Positions 44,701-52,555 of a DNA stretch of 64,000 nucleotides are shown here, piece by piece (the stretch's first letter is position 1; each line of letters starts with the position of its first letter). Source of the stretch: Brumimicrobium aurantiacum (GTDB lineage: Bacteria > Bacteroidota > Bacteroidia > Flavobacteriales_D > Crocinitomicaceae); assembly GCF_003402975.1 (NCBI RefSeq), contig NZ_QURB01000008.1, positions 141,830-205,829 on the forward strand. Direction: 5' to 3'. The translations under genes and the position numbers were made by a program. The notes below the pieces were generated by a model, which did no database searches, was not told the DNA's origin, and saw nothing but the letters and a program-made list of their open reading frames with translations.

Positions 44701-46168
44701 TAGCTCCAATCATGGCAAATCCAAAAGTATAAGCCATTGGTTTAAACATTATTCCTTCAACTCCTGTCAAGAATAAAATAGGCATAAAGACGATTAGAAT
44801 GATGATTTGACCAAAAAATGCCGATTCCATCATGGTGTTACTGGCTTCAATGGCAACATTATCCATTTCTTTTCTTGTGAAATTGAGTGTCCCTTTCTTG
44901 ATTCTTCGCTGAATTTCAAAAACGGTTCCTTCAATGATAATTACTGCTCCATCGATGATTATCCCAAAATCAATTGCACCCAAGCTCATTAGATTTGCCC
45001 AAACACCGAATTGTTTCATGAGAATAAAAGCAAACAATAAAGCCAAAGGAATTGTCGTAGCGGTGATTAATCCACCTCTAAAACTTCCGAGAAGAATCAC
45101 CAAAGCAAAAATTACAATTAACGCTCCTTCAATTAAGTTGGTAGTAATTGTATCTGTTGTTCTAGCAATTAATTGGCTTCTGTCTAGAAAAGGCACAATT
45201 TTCAATCCTTCTGGCAGTGAAGATTGAATTTGATCGATTCGTTGCTTTACCTTATTGATGACTTTATTTGGATTGGCATCTTTCAACATCAAAACCATTC
45301 CTCCAACGGCTTCTTTTCCTTCTTTTGTGAAAGCCCCATAGCGCACTTGATTCCCGTAACCTACATTTTCAGAGATGTCTGCAATGCTTATAGGAATTCC
45401 GTTTTCAGATTTAACAGGGATTTTACGAATGTCATCCAGAGAACGAATTAGTCCCTCTCCACGAATGAAGTTGGCCATTTTATTTCGCTCGATGTAAGCT
45501 CCACCAGTATTGGTGTTGTTTTTTTCTAAAGCAGTATAAACATCACTAATTGTAACATTCATCGCTTTTAATTTGTCGGGGTCAATACTAACTTCATATT
45601 GTTTGATATATCCACCAAAAGCATTTACATCAACGACACCTTCGATGAGCGTAAGTTGACGAGCAATAATCCAATCTTGAACCGAACGCAAATCTGTTAA
45701 AGAATAAATGGAATCAAATTCAGGTTCAACTTCAATACTGTATTGATAGATTTCCCCTAATCCTGTAGTGATTGGTCCCATGCTGGGCACACCAAACTTA
45801 GCGGGAATATTTTGTCGAACATCGATTAATTTTTCTTGTACCAACTGTCGGGCATGGTAAGTCCCTATTTCCTCTTCAAAAACAATAGTCACCACCGATA
45901 ATCCAAAGCGTGAAATCGAACGAATTTCTTGTACTCCTGGTAGATTCCCCATTTCCACTTCGACAGGATAAGACACGAACTGTTCGATATCTGCTGTAGA
46001 TAAATTGGGTGAAACTGTCATTACTTGAACTTGATTGTTTGTAATGTCAGGCACGGATCCTAAGTTGATTGTGCGCATTGAGAAAATCCCAAAACCGATG
46101 ATGGCTAAGGTCATTAATCCAATGATTAACTTGTTATGAATGGAAAATGAAATAATTCTATAGATCAT
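41786..46168 (-). CDS. CusA/CzcA-family heavy-metal RND pump fused to a TolC-like channel
   Basis: A 1460-residue fusion. Residues 1-1045 are a complete RND pump, with LGAIDFGIIIDGAV (about 394-408) typical of heavy-metal RND proteins, and a second TM bundle (GVGFIVLFGVAVLNG). From about 1050 an embedded signal-like segment (MKTKRNPSL..., ending MFNAQ) leads into an outer-membrane factor of the TolC/CzcC type with coiled-coil repeats. It exports Cu, Ag, Zn, Co or similar ions with the adaptor encoded next. Cotranscribed with 40557. Confidence 0.93.
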   Translation of the reverse strand: MIYRIISFSIHNKLIIGLMTLAIIGFGIFSMRTINLGSVPDITNNQVQVMTVSPNLSTADIEQFVSYPVEVEMGNLPGVQEIRSISRFGLSVVTIVFEEEIGTYHARQLVQEKLIDVRQNIPAKFGVPSMGPITTGLGEIYQYSIEVEPEFDSIYSLTDLRSVQDWIIARQLTLIEGVVDVNAFGGYIKQYEVSIDPDKLKAMNVTISDVYTALEKNNTNTGGAYIERNKMANFIRGEGLIRSLDDIRKIPVKSENGIPISIADISENVGYGNQVRYGAFTKEGKEAVGGMVLMLKDANPNKVINKVKQRIDQIQSSLPEGLKIVPFLDRSQLIARTTDTITTNLIEGALIVIFALVILLGSFRGGLITATTIPLALLFAFILMKQFGVWANLMSLGAIDFGIIIDGAVIIIEGTVFEIQRRIKKGTLNFTRKEMDNVAIEASNTMMESAFFGQIIILIVFMPILFLTGVEGIMFKPMAYTFGFAMIGAIILCLTYVPMMSALFMRPMQNKKSWYAKFEIKLDRFSNAIIGGINKVYHPVLEAALKFRLIVIGIAALILGITIFTFSRMGGEFIPQLKEGDLAIQALIRPGSSLEEMIATSTKIETTLLENFPEVLSAGSRIGVADIPTDPMPMDIADMFVILEKDHSKWTSAKNEEELIEKMQAKLAEVLVGVNIVFSQPIELRFNELLTGVREDVAIKIYGEDLDVLNEKAAELAEIIKKIDGVGDVNAERTSGLPQINIKFNRDKVAQYGVSIEQLNTYLSTALAGGVAGTIYEGERRFDLVVRYGENYRSSIDDIRKLFVDLPNGSQVMLKEFAEIEYEPGPMQISRDDTYRQTYIGVNTRGRDVKSVVTDIQEKVKNELNLPPGYNISYGGQFENLESATNRLMIVVPIALVLIFVLLYFALNSFAQSIMIYIAIPLAAIGGVYALWLRDMPFSISAGVGFIVLFGVAVLNGLVLINRFNSLKMEGMTDIKERIFTGTRERIRPIMLTALTDIFGFLPMAFSASAGAEVQRPLATVVIGGMISATLLTLIILPILYMYLEKRKMKTKRNPSLAMGIGVLFILISPMFNAQNKLQENWQTISIEEAQEQALERLPLLKAKQFEIDQQNVLKKTAWDLGNTTVYTGKEEAGNGETGVYTRVGIIQNNINLFGIGSAVQLQNERVILAEKALEISQASIRYEVKKAWAEVYTSQSTYLVYQALDSVFTKIKATEKLRYEVEDISNLSYLSTANEANALRIKKEQKYHEYIKAIQKLNLWLVSDTIFTVPEIDENNFIDLIDLNSDSISNHPLLSYFEQEIKIADAEIKNQNSQYLPTFNGQVGEQKIGAQTGFYTYQIGVNIPLIFNKQLGRAQAAKIDRKIAEQNFQQQKMELKQEFNSVYEDYLKWKKTWIYYQEESLPMAQLQRKSAIAAFKEGAVDYSDFLQAVRSAISIELDAWNALDNYLKQRYLLEYYIQD

Positions 46169-46276
46169 TTTTTCTTGTATTTAATTAAAAAATAATGGAA
46201 TTAAAAAAGTATAATTCTGTCAATTGAGAACTTTATGGAAAGCCCAAAATGAACTGTCATTTAGACAATTCTTATT

Positions 46277-46741
46277 TTATACAAGAAGAAATGGAGGTCC
46301 ACGATTTGAGAGACGCTGTCGGTCAGGTGGAGAATAATTAGGAGTTAAGTAGTCAACAAATTCAGTTGGTTTTTTAAATGCGGGAATAAAAAACTCAGGA
46401 AATTTTAAAACAGCTATAATTGCTAGTGAGTTGATCTCAATTGAATGATGGTGAACATTCGTGAAGAATCCAAATTCACATTTTTCTTTTGGATGGTCTA
46501 CATCATCAAAAATATGTTGTAAAATATTCACTAATGAAGTTTCGTCGTCATGCTCTTCGTGACCGATATGTGCATTTTCAGGGTCTGTCTTTGTTGATGT
46601 GTGAAAATGACTGGTATGCATTGAGATAATGTGCTTCTGATGTTCATGTTCTGATACACACCTCGGCATAAGATTTCTAGTTAGCCCAACAATGTTGCTA
46701 ATAATTAGTATGAATATTATTACATAGTTTAAAGACTTCAT
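46277..46741 (-). CDS. His-rich exported protein upstream of the metal efflux pump
   Basis: A 154-residue protein with an N-terminal signal or anchor segment, then a stretch rich in His, Asp and Glu (EHEHQKHII, HIGHEEHDDE, NVHHHSIE) and a Pro-rich C terminus. Metal binding is inferred from composition. Similar small proteins stand upstream of CusA-type genes in Bacteroidota. It precedes the pump gene by 108 bases on the same strand. Confidence 0.7.
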   Translation of the reverse strand: MKSLNYVIIFILIISNIVGLTRNLMPRCVSEHEHQKHIISMHTSHFHTSTKTDPENAHIGHEEHDDETSLVNILQHIFDDVDHPKEKCEFGFFTNVHHHSIEINSLAIIAVLKFPEFFIPAFKKPTEFVDYLTPNYSPPDRQRLSNRGPPFLLV

Positions 46742-46826
46742 CCGATGTAAATCTACTACTTAATTGTTGATTGAATATAATTAACGGTAAAAATAGATTG
46801 ATTCTAAATAATTTTTTTAATCTATA

Positions 46827-47207
46827 TCACTTCACATAATCCTGCTTGTGAACCAGCATATATTGGTTGTCGTCAAGCTTTAAATAACCTTGATCATAAC
46901 AAAAGATATATTGACTCCCTTTCTGAGTCGTATAAATATTGGTGTAGTAATGAAAATTAAAACCTTCTTCGGCCATAATAATTCCATCAACAGTTTTCTT
47001 TCCTGAAGGGTTGAGCTTTACTAAAATGCGTCTATTTTTTCGCAAGATGTTATTAATACGACGCATATAGTTGTTACTGTCTTCATTTAAGCGATTATTG
47101 AATGTGTTTCGACAATAATCACCACAGAATTTTTGATCCCTTCGACCATTCAAAGGAGTCTCACATTCTTTGCATAAACGTTTTGTGTTTTCAGTTGGCA
47201 TAAGCAT
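46827..47207 (-). CDS. Zinc-finger-like hypothetical protein
   Basis: A 126-residue protein. The N terminus has CKECETPLNGRRDQKFCGDYC, i.e. CxxC ... CxxxC, which fits a small zinc finger like those on some ribosome- or DNA-associated proteins. The rest is a basic helix then a beta-rich domain. Conserved in Flavobacteriia as far as I can judge; function unknown. The start may be 47207 or the ATG at 47201. Confidence 0.7.
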   Translation of the reverse strand: MLMPTENTKRLCKECETPLNGRRDQKFCGDYCRNTFNNRLNEDSNNYMRRINNILRKNRRILVKLNPSGKKTVDGIIMAEEGFNFHYYTNIYTTQKGSQYIFCYDQGYLKLDDNQYMLVHKQDYVK

Positions 47208-47310
47208 AGGGGTTTATGCTAAAATAATGAAAAAAATAGAGAATTTCAACTTTAAAAAGAATGGATTGGGGTGGTGGAAGGTGATGAATGAAAGTGCTAT
47301 AAAGCAACAA

Positions 47311-47340
47311 AGCCAGAAAACGAATGCTTTCTGGCTTTTT
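47311..47340 (-). terminator. Terminator of tRNA-Asn
   Basis: The stem AGCCAGAAA (47311-47319) / TTTCTGGCT (47328-47336) lies directly 3' of the tRNA on the minus strand, followed by a T-rich TTTGTTGCTTT. A TTTT tail on the plus side would allow use in both directions. Confidence 0.75.
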
Positions 47341-47341
47341 G

Positions 47342-47415
47342 CTCCTCCTCTAGGACTCGAACCTAGGACCCTCTGATTAACAGTCAGATGCTCTAACCAA
47401 CTGAGCTAAGGAGGA
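47342..47415 (-). tRNA. tRNA-Asn (GTT)
   Basis: A 74-nt cloverleaf. The acceptor TCCTCCT pairs with AGGAGGA, the discriminator is G, the D-arm has AGCTCAGTTGGTTAGAGC, the anticodon loop reads CTGTTAA (GTT), and the T-arm contains GGTTCGAGTCC. The 3' CCA is not encoded. A terminator hairpin follows immediately. Confidence 0.96.
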
Positions 47416-47672
47416 ATATATTTTTATTAAAATAGTATTCTTTGTTTTTCTGATCGTTGAGTTCTCTTATTCGTTTATAAAAGTTATTTCCTCAACTACG
47501 TGTGCAAATATACAGATTTTATTTCTTTTAAAACAAGTCTCAGTTAAAAAAAAATCAACTTTTTTTTAATTTTTTTCTCAAGTCCCAATGAGTCAATTGA
47601 TTATTGAAAAAGATTTTTTTGTGGAAATTAGTAGCTTAAGTTTTTTTTCAATGGTATCTCGAAGAAAAGATT

Positions 47673-48017
47673 TTAAAAAAGCGCTTTCAAATAAGGATAA
47701 AAAATGATTACACCGATTAACACAGCAAAAAGGGCAGTAATAAATACTGCCCCTGCACTGATATCTTTAATGATTTTTATTTTTTCGTTGTAATCAGTTG
47801 AATAAAGATCACACAACTTTTCTATCGCTGAGTTGATGATTTCTAATGAGAGAACAAGTGCGCTTACCAATAGAAGTATTGTCCATTCTTGAGCAGAGAT
47901 TCCAAAAGAAAATCCGCAAATGACTACCGCTATAAATATGACCACTTGAACTTTGAAATTTCGTTCTGTTCGTAGCATTTGCTGAAGTCCACAAATCGCA
48001 TGACGAAATCCAAGCAT
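47673..48017 (-). CDS. dgkA: DgkA-family diacylglycerol/undecaprenol kinase
   Basis: A 114-residue membrane kinase with three transmembrane segments and the family signature EIINSAIEKLCDL (about residues 59-71). It phosphorylates diacylglycerol or undecaprenol, feeding lipid-carrier recycling. It lies 12 bases after the NifU-like gene and is the last gene of the mrp operon. Confidence 0.92.
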   Translation of the reverse strand: MLGFRHAICGLQQMLRTERNFKVQVVIFIAVVICGFSFGISAQEWTILLLVSALVLSLEIINSAIEKLCDLYSTDYNEKIKIIKDISAGAVFITALFAVLIGVIIFYPYLKALF

Positions 48018-48029
48018 CTATTAAATTTT

Positions 48030-48281
48030 TTAAACGGGTTCTACAGCTTCAACTCTTAATACTTCAGGTGCTGCTTTTTTTACCGCTTCTTCAATTCCTG
48101 CCTTCATAGTCATAGCACTCATAGAGCAATCACGACAAGCACCAAGGAGCTTTAATCGCACCACCTTGTCTTCAGTTATCTCAACAAGCTCCATGTCTCC
48201 GCCATCTTGTTCTAAAAATGGACGCAGTTGGGCCAATGCTTCAATAACTGCCTTTTCTATTGTTTCATTTGCTTCTGACAT
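48030..48281 (-). CDS. NifU C-terminal-domain Fe-S scaffold protein
   Basis: An 83-residue protein consisting only of the NifU C-terminal (Nfu) domain, with QDGGDMELV and the cluster-binding CxxC (Cys49 and Cys52 in CRDCSMS). It assembles or carries [4Fe-4S] clusters. It sits 9 bases after the Mrp gene, a pairing consistent with Fe-S delivery. Confidence 0.93.
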   Translation of the reverse strand: MSEANETIEKAVIEALAQLRPFLEQDGGDMELVEITEDKVVRLKLLGACRDCSMSAMTMKAGIEEAVKKAAPEVLRVEAVEPV

Positions 48282-48290
48282 GTTATACTT

Positions 48291-49343
48291 TTACTTTAAA
48301 ATCTCTACAAATTTACGAACTAATTCGTCAAAAGCCTCAGAAACAATTGTATTTGTTTGCATTACAGCTGGACGTCCTATGTCACCTGATTCCCTCACAC
48401 TTTGTACAAGAGGAATATGACCTAAGAATCTTTGATTCATTCCATTTGCCAGGTTTTTTACTCCGTCTCTTCCGAAAATATAGTATTTATATTCTGGTAA
48501 TTCTTCAGGTGTAAACCAAGCCATGTTTTCAATTAAACCAAGCACTGGAACCTTGATGGTATCCAATTGAAACATATTAACTCCTTTTCTCGCATCAGCC
48601 AAGGCAACTTCTTGTGGTGTTGAAACGATAATCGCTCCATCTAAAGGAATGTTTTGAACCAAGGATAAATGAATGTCTCCAGTTCCAGGAGGTAAATCAA
48701 TCAACAAATAATCCAATTCTCCCCAATGTGTATCCGTAAACATTTGCGTTAATGCTTTTGAAGCCATTGGACCTCTCCAAACTACCGCATCATCTTGTTC
48801 TGTGAAAAAGCCAATCGACATGATTGAAATTCCATAAGAAATAACCGGAGTCATTTTTGTTTCTCCTTCTACTTGAATAGAAGCTGGGCGTTCTCCTACT
48901 ACGTCAAACATTGTAGGCATCGATGGTCCGTAAATATCGGCATCAACAATACCAACTTTATATCCTGCTTTGGCCAATCCTCCAGCTAAATTTGCAGTAA
49001 CTGTAGATTTTCCAACTCCTCCTTTTCCTGAGGCAACAGCAATGATGTTTTTAACTTCAGGTAAAACCTTGCGACGAGACCCTTTTTGCTCAGTCGACAT
49101 TCCTTTTACGCTTGCTTCAATTTCAACATCGTCACCTAACATTCTTTTTAAGGTAAACGAAATTGCCTCTTGCATTCTTTTTCTCGCGTGCATAGCAGGA
49201 TTTACAACTTTTACAGAAAGCTCAATTTTATTGTCTTCTATTGTTAAATCTTCAACTAAGTTCTGAGAAACGATATCTTTTTTGAGGTCGGGTTCTATCA
49301 CATTTCCTAATGCTTCTAAAACTTTATCTCTCGTAATTTCCAT
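48291..49343 (-). CDS. apbC: Mrp/ApbC P-loop ATPase, Fe-S cluster carrier
   Basis: A 350-residue protein. Residues 1-85 are a MIP18/DUF59 domain and 95-350 the ParA-like ATPase with the deviant Walker A GKGGVGKST (106-114). The family delivers [4Fe-4S] clusters. The C-terminal CxxC usual after NMS.F is replaced here by ENMAWFTPEELPEYKYYIFG, without Cys; I recall this as common in Bacteroidota. It is the first gene of the mrp-nfu-dgkA operon. Confidence 0.9.
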   Translation of the reverse strand: MEITRDKVLEALGNVIEPDLKKDIVSQNLVEDLTIEDNKIELSVKVVNPAMHARKRMQEAISFTLKRMLGDDVEIEASVKGMSTEQKGSRRKVLPEVKNIIAVASGKGGVGKSTVTANLAGGLAKAGYKVGIVDADIYGPSMPTMFDVVGERPASIQVEGETKMTPVISYGISIMSIGFFTEQDDAVVWRGPMASKALTQMFTDTHWGELDYLLIDLPPGTGDIHLSLVQNIPLDGAIIVSTPQEVALADARKGVNMFQLDTIKVPVLGLIENMAWFTPEELPEYKYYIFGRDGVKNLANGMNQRFLGHIPLVQSVRESGDIGRPAVMQTNTIVSEAFDELVRKFVEILK

Positions 49344-49683
49344 AGCTCATTTTTTTGTACCCCAAATCTAGAGATTTATTCTGTTTTATCGGTGTTAATA
49401 AAGTCAATATTATAGAAAAATCAAAAGCAGTATTTGGTCAATTTTTGAGGAAAGCCACTAAACACTTCGAATTGTTTGGGGTTACTCATAATAATCATCG
49501 AAATTTTACGTTATGTTAGAAATTATGACTTTTTAAGAAAAGTAATGCACTAATGTATTTGTTTGGATGAATTCTTGCAGTATACTCAATGAATAGCTGA
49601 GGAGAACATCTTTTTAGTGTTAAAAAGAATTAATTTGTTTATCTTTGCAGATGATAAAGCTCAGCTTTAATTAAATATTTTAT
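49344..49683. other. Divergent promoter region between mrp and the desaturase gene
   Basis: 340 bases between two gene starts reading outward. A TATCTTTG at 49641-49648 (TAnnTTTG) lies 35 bases before the desaturase ATG and is the likely -7 element. Nothing else is recognised. Confidence 0.5.
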
Positions 49684-50781
49684 ATGGATTATTCAAAAAT
49701 AAAGTATGATAGAAACAGCATTAATGTTGATTTCTACAAGACTTTACAAAGAAAAGTAAGAAAACACTTTAAAGACACAAACTCTACTAAATACGGTAAT
49801 ACTTCCATGGTTGTGAAGTCTATCGTAATGCTTACCTTGTATTTAACGCCTTTTGTACTTCTGTTGACTGTAGTTGACACGGTTTGGTTATCGTTTGTGA
49901 TGTGGACTTTAATGGCACTTGGTATGTCAGGAATTGGACTTTCAATCATGCACGACGCAAATCACGGAGCATATTCTAAAAGTAAATTCGTTAATAACCT
50001 AATGGGAGATTTAATCTCTGTCGTAGGAGGAAGTGATGCAATGTGGAGAATTCAACACAATGTTTTGCACCATACTTACACTAACGTAACAGGAATGGAT
50101 GAGGATATTGACCCAGGATCAATCTTGAGATTTAGTCCGCACGAAGAACGTAAGGTTTACCATAAATACCAACATTATTATGCATGGTTCTTATACGGAA
50201 TGATGACGATTATGTGGTGTACAGTAAAAGACTTCAAGCAAGCCATTCGTTATAAAAAACTAGGTTTGACAAAAACACAAGGTGCAAGTTTCTCTAAAAT
50301 CATGTCCAAAATTGTGATTCACAAAGCACTTTACCATGCAATTTTCTTGGTGTTACCATTGATCTTTTCACCAATTTCTTGGTATTGGATTGTTTTAGGA
50401 TTCTTATTAATGCATTTTTTAACGGGTGTTATTTTAGGGTTGATTTTCCAATCAGCACATGTTATGCCAACTTCTGATTATCCTATGCCAGATGAAACTG
50501 GTAATATCAAAGCAGACTGGGCAGTGAGTCAATTGGTAAACACTTGTAACTTCGCGCCAGACAGTAAATTGTTGTCATGGTATGTCGGAGGATTAAACTT
50601 CCAAGTTGAGCATCATTTATTCCCAAATATTTGTCATGTTCACTACAAGAAGATTTCTAAAATTGTAAGAGAAACTGCTGAAGAGTTTAATTTACCTTAC
50701 AATTCTGAAAAAACATTTGCTTCTGCAATTAAGAGTCACGCTTCAATGCTGAAAAAACTCGGTAGACAAGACCAATTATAA
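49684..50781 (+). CDS. Membrane fatty acid (acyl-CoA) desaturase
   Basis: A 365-residue di-iron membrane desaturase. His boxes are HDANH (90-94), HNVLHH (125-130) and QVEHH (307-311, ending at His311), with paired hydrophobic segments between. The QxxHH third box is typical of front-end or linoleoyl-CoA-type desaturases. It introduces a double bond into acyl chains, affecting membrane fluidity. First gene of an operon with the MmcQ-like and S4 genes. Confidence 0.93.
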   Translation: MDYSKIKYDRNSINVDFYKTLQRKVRKHFKDTNSTKYGNTSMVVKSIVMLTLYLTPFVLLLTVVDTVWLSFVMWTLMALGMSGIGLSIMHDANHGAYSKSKFVNNLMGDLISVVGGSDAMWRIQHNVLHHTYTNVTGMDEDIDPGSILRFSPHEERKVYHKYQHYYAWFLYGMMTIMWCTVKDFKQAIRYKKLGLTKTQGASFSKIMSKIVIHKALYHAIFLVLPLIFSPISWYWIVLGFLLMHFLTGVILGLIFQSAHVMPTSDYPMPDETGNIKADWAVSQLVNTCNFAPDSKLLSWYVGGLNFQVEHHLFPNICHVHYKKISKIVRETAEEFNLPYNSEKTFASAIKSHASMLKKLGRQDQL

Positions 50782-50794
50782 TTTAAATACATCT

Positions 50795-51151
50795 ATGGAT
50801 TTAGAGACTTTTCGAAATTATTGTATCCAAAAGGATCATGTCGAAGAGTCTTTGCCATTTGATGAACACACCTTAGTTTTTAAACTCAACAACAAAATGT
50901 TTGCTTTGGTGAGTATGAGAGAGGAACGAAAAAATGCGTGTAATCTAAAATGTGATCCAGAAAGGGCAATAGCGTTGCGTGAGCAATTCATGGCGGTAGA
51001 ACCTGGTTATCACATGTCAAAAAAACATTGGAATACCATTGCATTTAATGAGGATGTAAACGATCATTTAATTTATGAATTGATAGACCATTCTTACGAT
51101 CTCATCTTTAAATCATTTTCAAAAAAAGTTCAAAAAGAATTAAGTAAATGA
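50795..51151 (+). CDS. MmcQ/YjbR-family protein
   Basis: A 118-residue small globular protein of the YjbR fold: VEESLPFDEHTLVFKL near the N terminus, LKCDPERAIALREQF in the middle, and PGYHMSKKHWNTI. YjbR-like proteins have a DNA-binding-like fold but no agreed function. It overlaps the S4 gene by four bases (ATGA). Confidence 0.88.
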   Translation: MDLETFRNYCIQKDHVEESLPFDEHTLVFKLNNKMFALVSMREERKNACNLKCDPERAIALREQFMAVEPGYHMSKKHWNTIAFNEDVNDHLIYELIDHSYDLIFKSFSKKVQKELSK

Positions 51152-51534
51152 GTGTACGAATAGATAAATTTATTTGGTTTACTCGCTTATGCAAAACACG
51201 CTCTATAGCGACTGAACAAGTAAAAAAAGGAAAAGTAAAACTCAATGGCGAAGGAATAAAACCTGCCAGAGAGGTTAAAGTAGGTGATGAAATTGGAATC
51301 ATTAAACATACTTCTACTTTTACTTATAAAGTTAAATCACTTTTAAAAAATAGAGTAGGGGCAAAATTGGTTGAAGATTATATCATTGATATTACACCGT
51401 TAGAGGAAATAGAGAAATTTAAAACTTATCAGGCTGCACAAAGTGCTTATCGTGGTCATGGAACTGGAAAACCAACCAAAAAGGAACGTAGAGCTTTAGA
51501 GTCCTTCTTGGAATGGAATGATGAGAATCTTTAA
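51148..51534 (+). CDS. hslR: S4-domain RNA-binding protein, Hsp15-like
   Basis: A 128-residue protein with an N-terminal S4 domain (RIDKFIWFTRLCKTRSIAT, KGKVKLNGEGIKP; residues about 3-60) and a basic C-terminal region (KPTKKERRAL). Hsp15 binds 50S subunits carrying stalled nascent chains. Size and layout match HslR. Translationally coupled to the YjbR-like gene. Confidence 0.86.
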   Translation: MSVRIDKFIWFTRLCKTRSIATEQVKKGKVKLNGEGIKPAREVKVGDEIGIIKHTSTFTYKVKSLLKNRVGAKLVEDYIIDITPLEEIEKFKTYQAAQSAYRGHGTGKPTKKERRALESFLEWNDENL

Positions 51535-51672
51535 ACATTTCTCAATCGAAAGACATTACACTTTTTTTTCAAGTATAGTTGGTCGTATTATGTTTAACAT
51601 TCTTTAGATAATTTCTGCCTGAAATTTGACTGAACCTTAAACTATACTTAAAAAAATATTACTTTAATATTG

Positions 51673-51680
51673 TATATTTG
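51673..51680 (+). promoter_or_regulatory. Bacteroidota -7 element of the Bax-inhibitor gene
   Basis: TATATTTG fits TAnnTTTG and lies 23 bases before the ATG at 51704. No clear -33 TTG is seen at the expected distance. Confidence 0.5.
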
Positions 51681-51703
51681 TATTTCATAAAATTGATTTA
51701 AAA

Positions 51704-52423
51704 ATGGAAAATTTTATTCACACATCAACAAGTCAAACTGCCACTAAACAACAAGTGAAGCAGTTTTTTACAGGAGTTTATACCTACATGGCAATGGCGT
51801 TAGTGGTTTCAGGAATCGTATCTTGGTACCTAGCTTCGTCAGGATTGTTCATGAAATGGTTTGTTAACCTTGAAACAGGGGCAGTTAGTCCGTTGTTTTA
51901 TGTGGTTGCTTTTTCTCCACTTGCATTAGTATTTTTAATTCAAGCAAAGTATAGAAGTTTCTCACTTCCTGCATTGGTAGGACTGTTTGTACTTTATTCA
52001 TCTTTGATTGGTGCGAGTTTATCATCCATCTTTTTTGTGTATAGTATGGGAGATATTGCAACAACATTCTTTGTTACAGCAGGTGCCTTTAGTGCAATGG
52101 CGATTCTAGGGTTTACAACTTCAGTAGATTTATCAAAAATGGGAAGTCTGTTGTATATGGCTTTTATCGGTATTTTTATCGCTGCAATCGTAAATATGTT
52201 TCTCAATAGCGATTGGTTAGGTTACTTAATTTCTATCGTAGGTGTTTTTGTATTTACAGGTTTGACAGCTTGGGAAATGCAAAGACTTAAAGCGGTTGCT
52301 GAAGACACAACAATACCAGAAGACGAAAAACAAAAAGCAAGTTTAATGGGTGGATTAACACTTTACATCTTGTTCATTAACTTATTTATGTCATTACTTC
52401 ACCTACTTGGTGGAAGAGACTAA
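51704..52423 (+). CDS. Bax inhibitor-1/YccA family membrane protein
   Basis: A 239-residue protein with seven hydrophobic segments, including FFTGVYTYMAMALVVSG, TAGAFSAMAILGF and GLTLYILFINLFMSLLHLLGG. These match the BI-1/YccA family; YccA inhibits FtsH protease and others are Ca2+ leak channels. Monocistronic, with its own -7 element and a terminator downstream. Confidence 0.93.
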   Translation: MENFIHTSTSQTATKQQVKQFFTGVYTYMAMALVVSGIVSWYLASSGLFMKWFVNLETGAVSPLFYVVAFSPLALVFLIQAKYRSFSLPALVGLFVLYSSLIGASLSSIFFVYSMGDIATTFFVTAGAFSAMAILGFTTSVDLSKMGSLLYMAFIGIFIAAIVNMFLNSDWLGYLISIVGVFVFTGLTAWEMQRLKAVAEDTTIPEDEKQKASLMGGLTLYILFINLFMSLLHLLGGRD

Positions 52424-52457
52424 TAGAAGAAACTGAAAGAGTATCTTTTAATCAACA

Positions 52458-52510
52458 CCCTCCATGAGTTGGAAAGCGAAAGCAATTCAATTGATGGAGG
52501 GTTTTGTTTT
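52458..52510 (+). terminator. Intrinsic terminator of the Bax-inhibitor gene
   Basis: The stem CCCTCCAT (52458-52465) / ATGGAGGG (52494-52501) with a structured loop is followed by TTTTGTTTTTT, a strong T-tract on the plus strand. Confidence 0.82.
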
Positions 52511-52555
52511 TTAGAGTATTTTACTTTCTCCTAAATCAATGAATTTTAGAAATAT

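Noticed and set aside
47170..47376. Plus-strand frame over tRNA-Asn
   Set aside because: It runs through the terminator and the tRNA; its last residues (LGLEPRTL) are the familiar artefact of reading a tRNA antisense.
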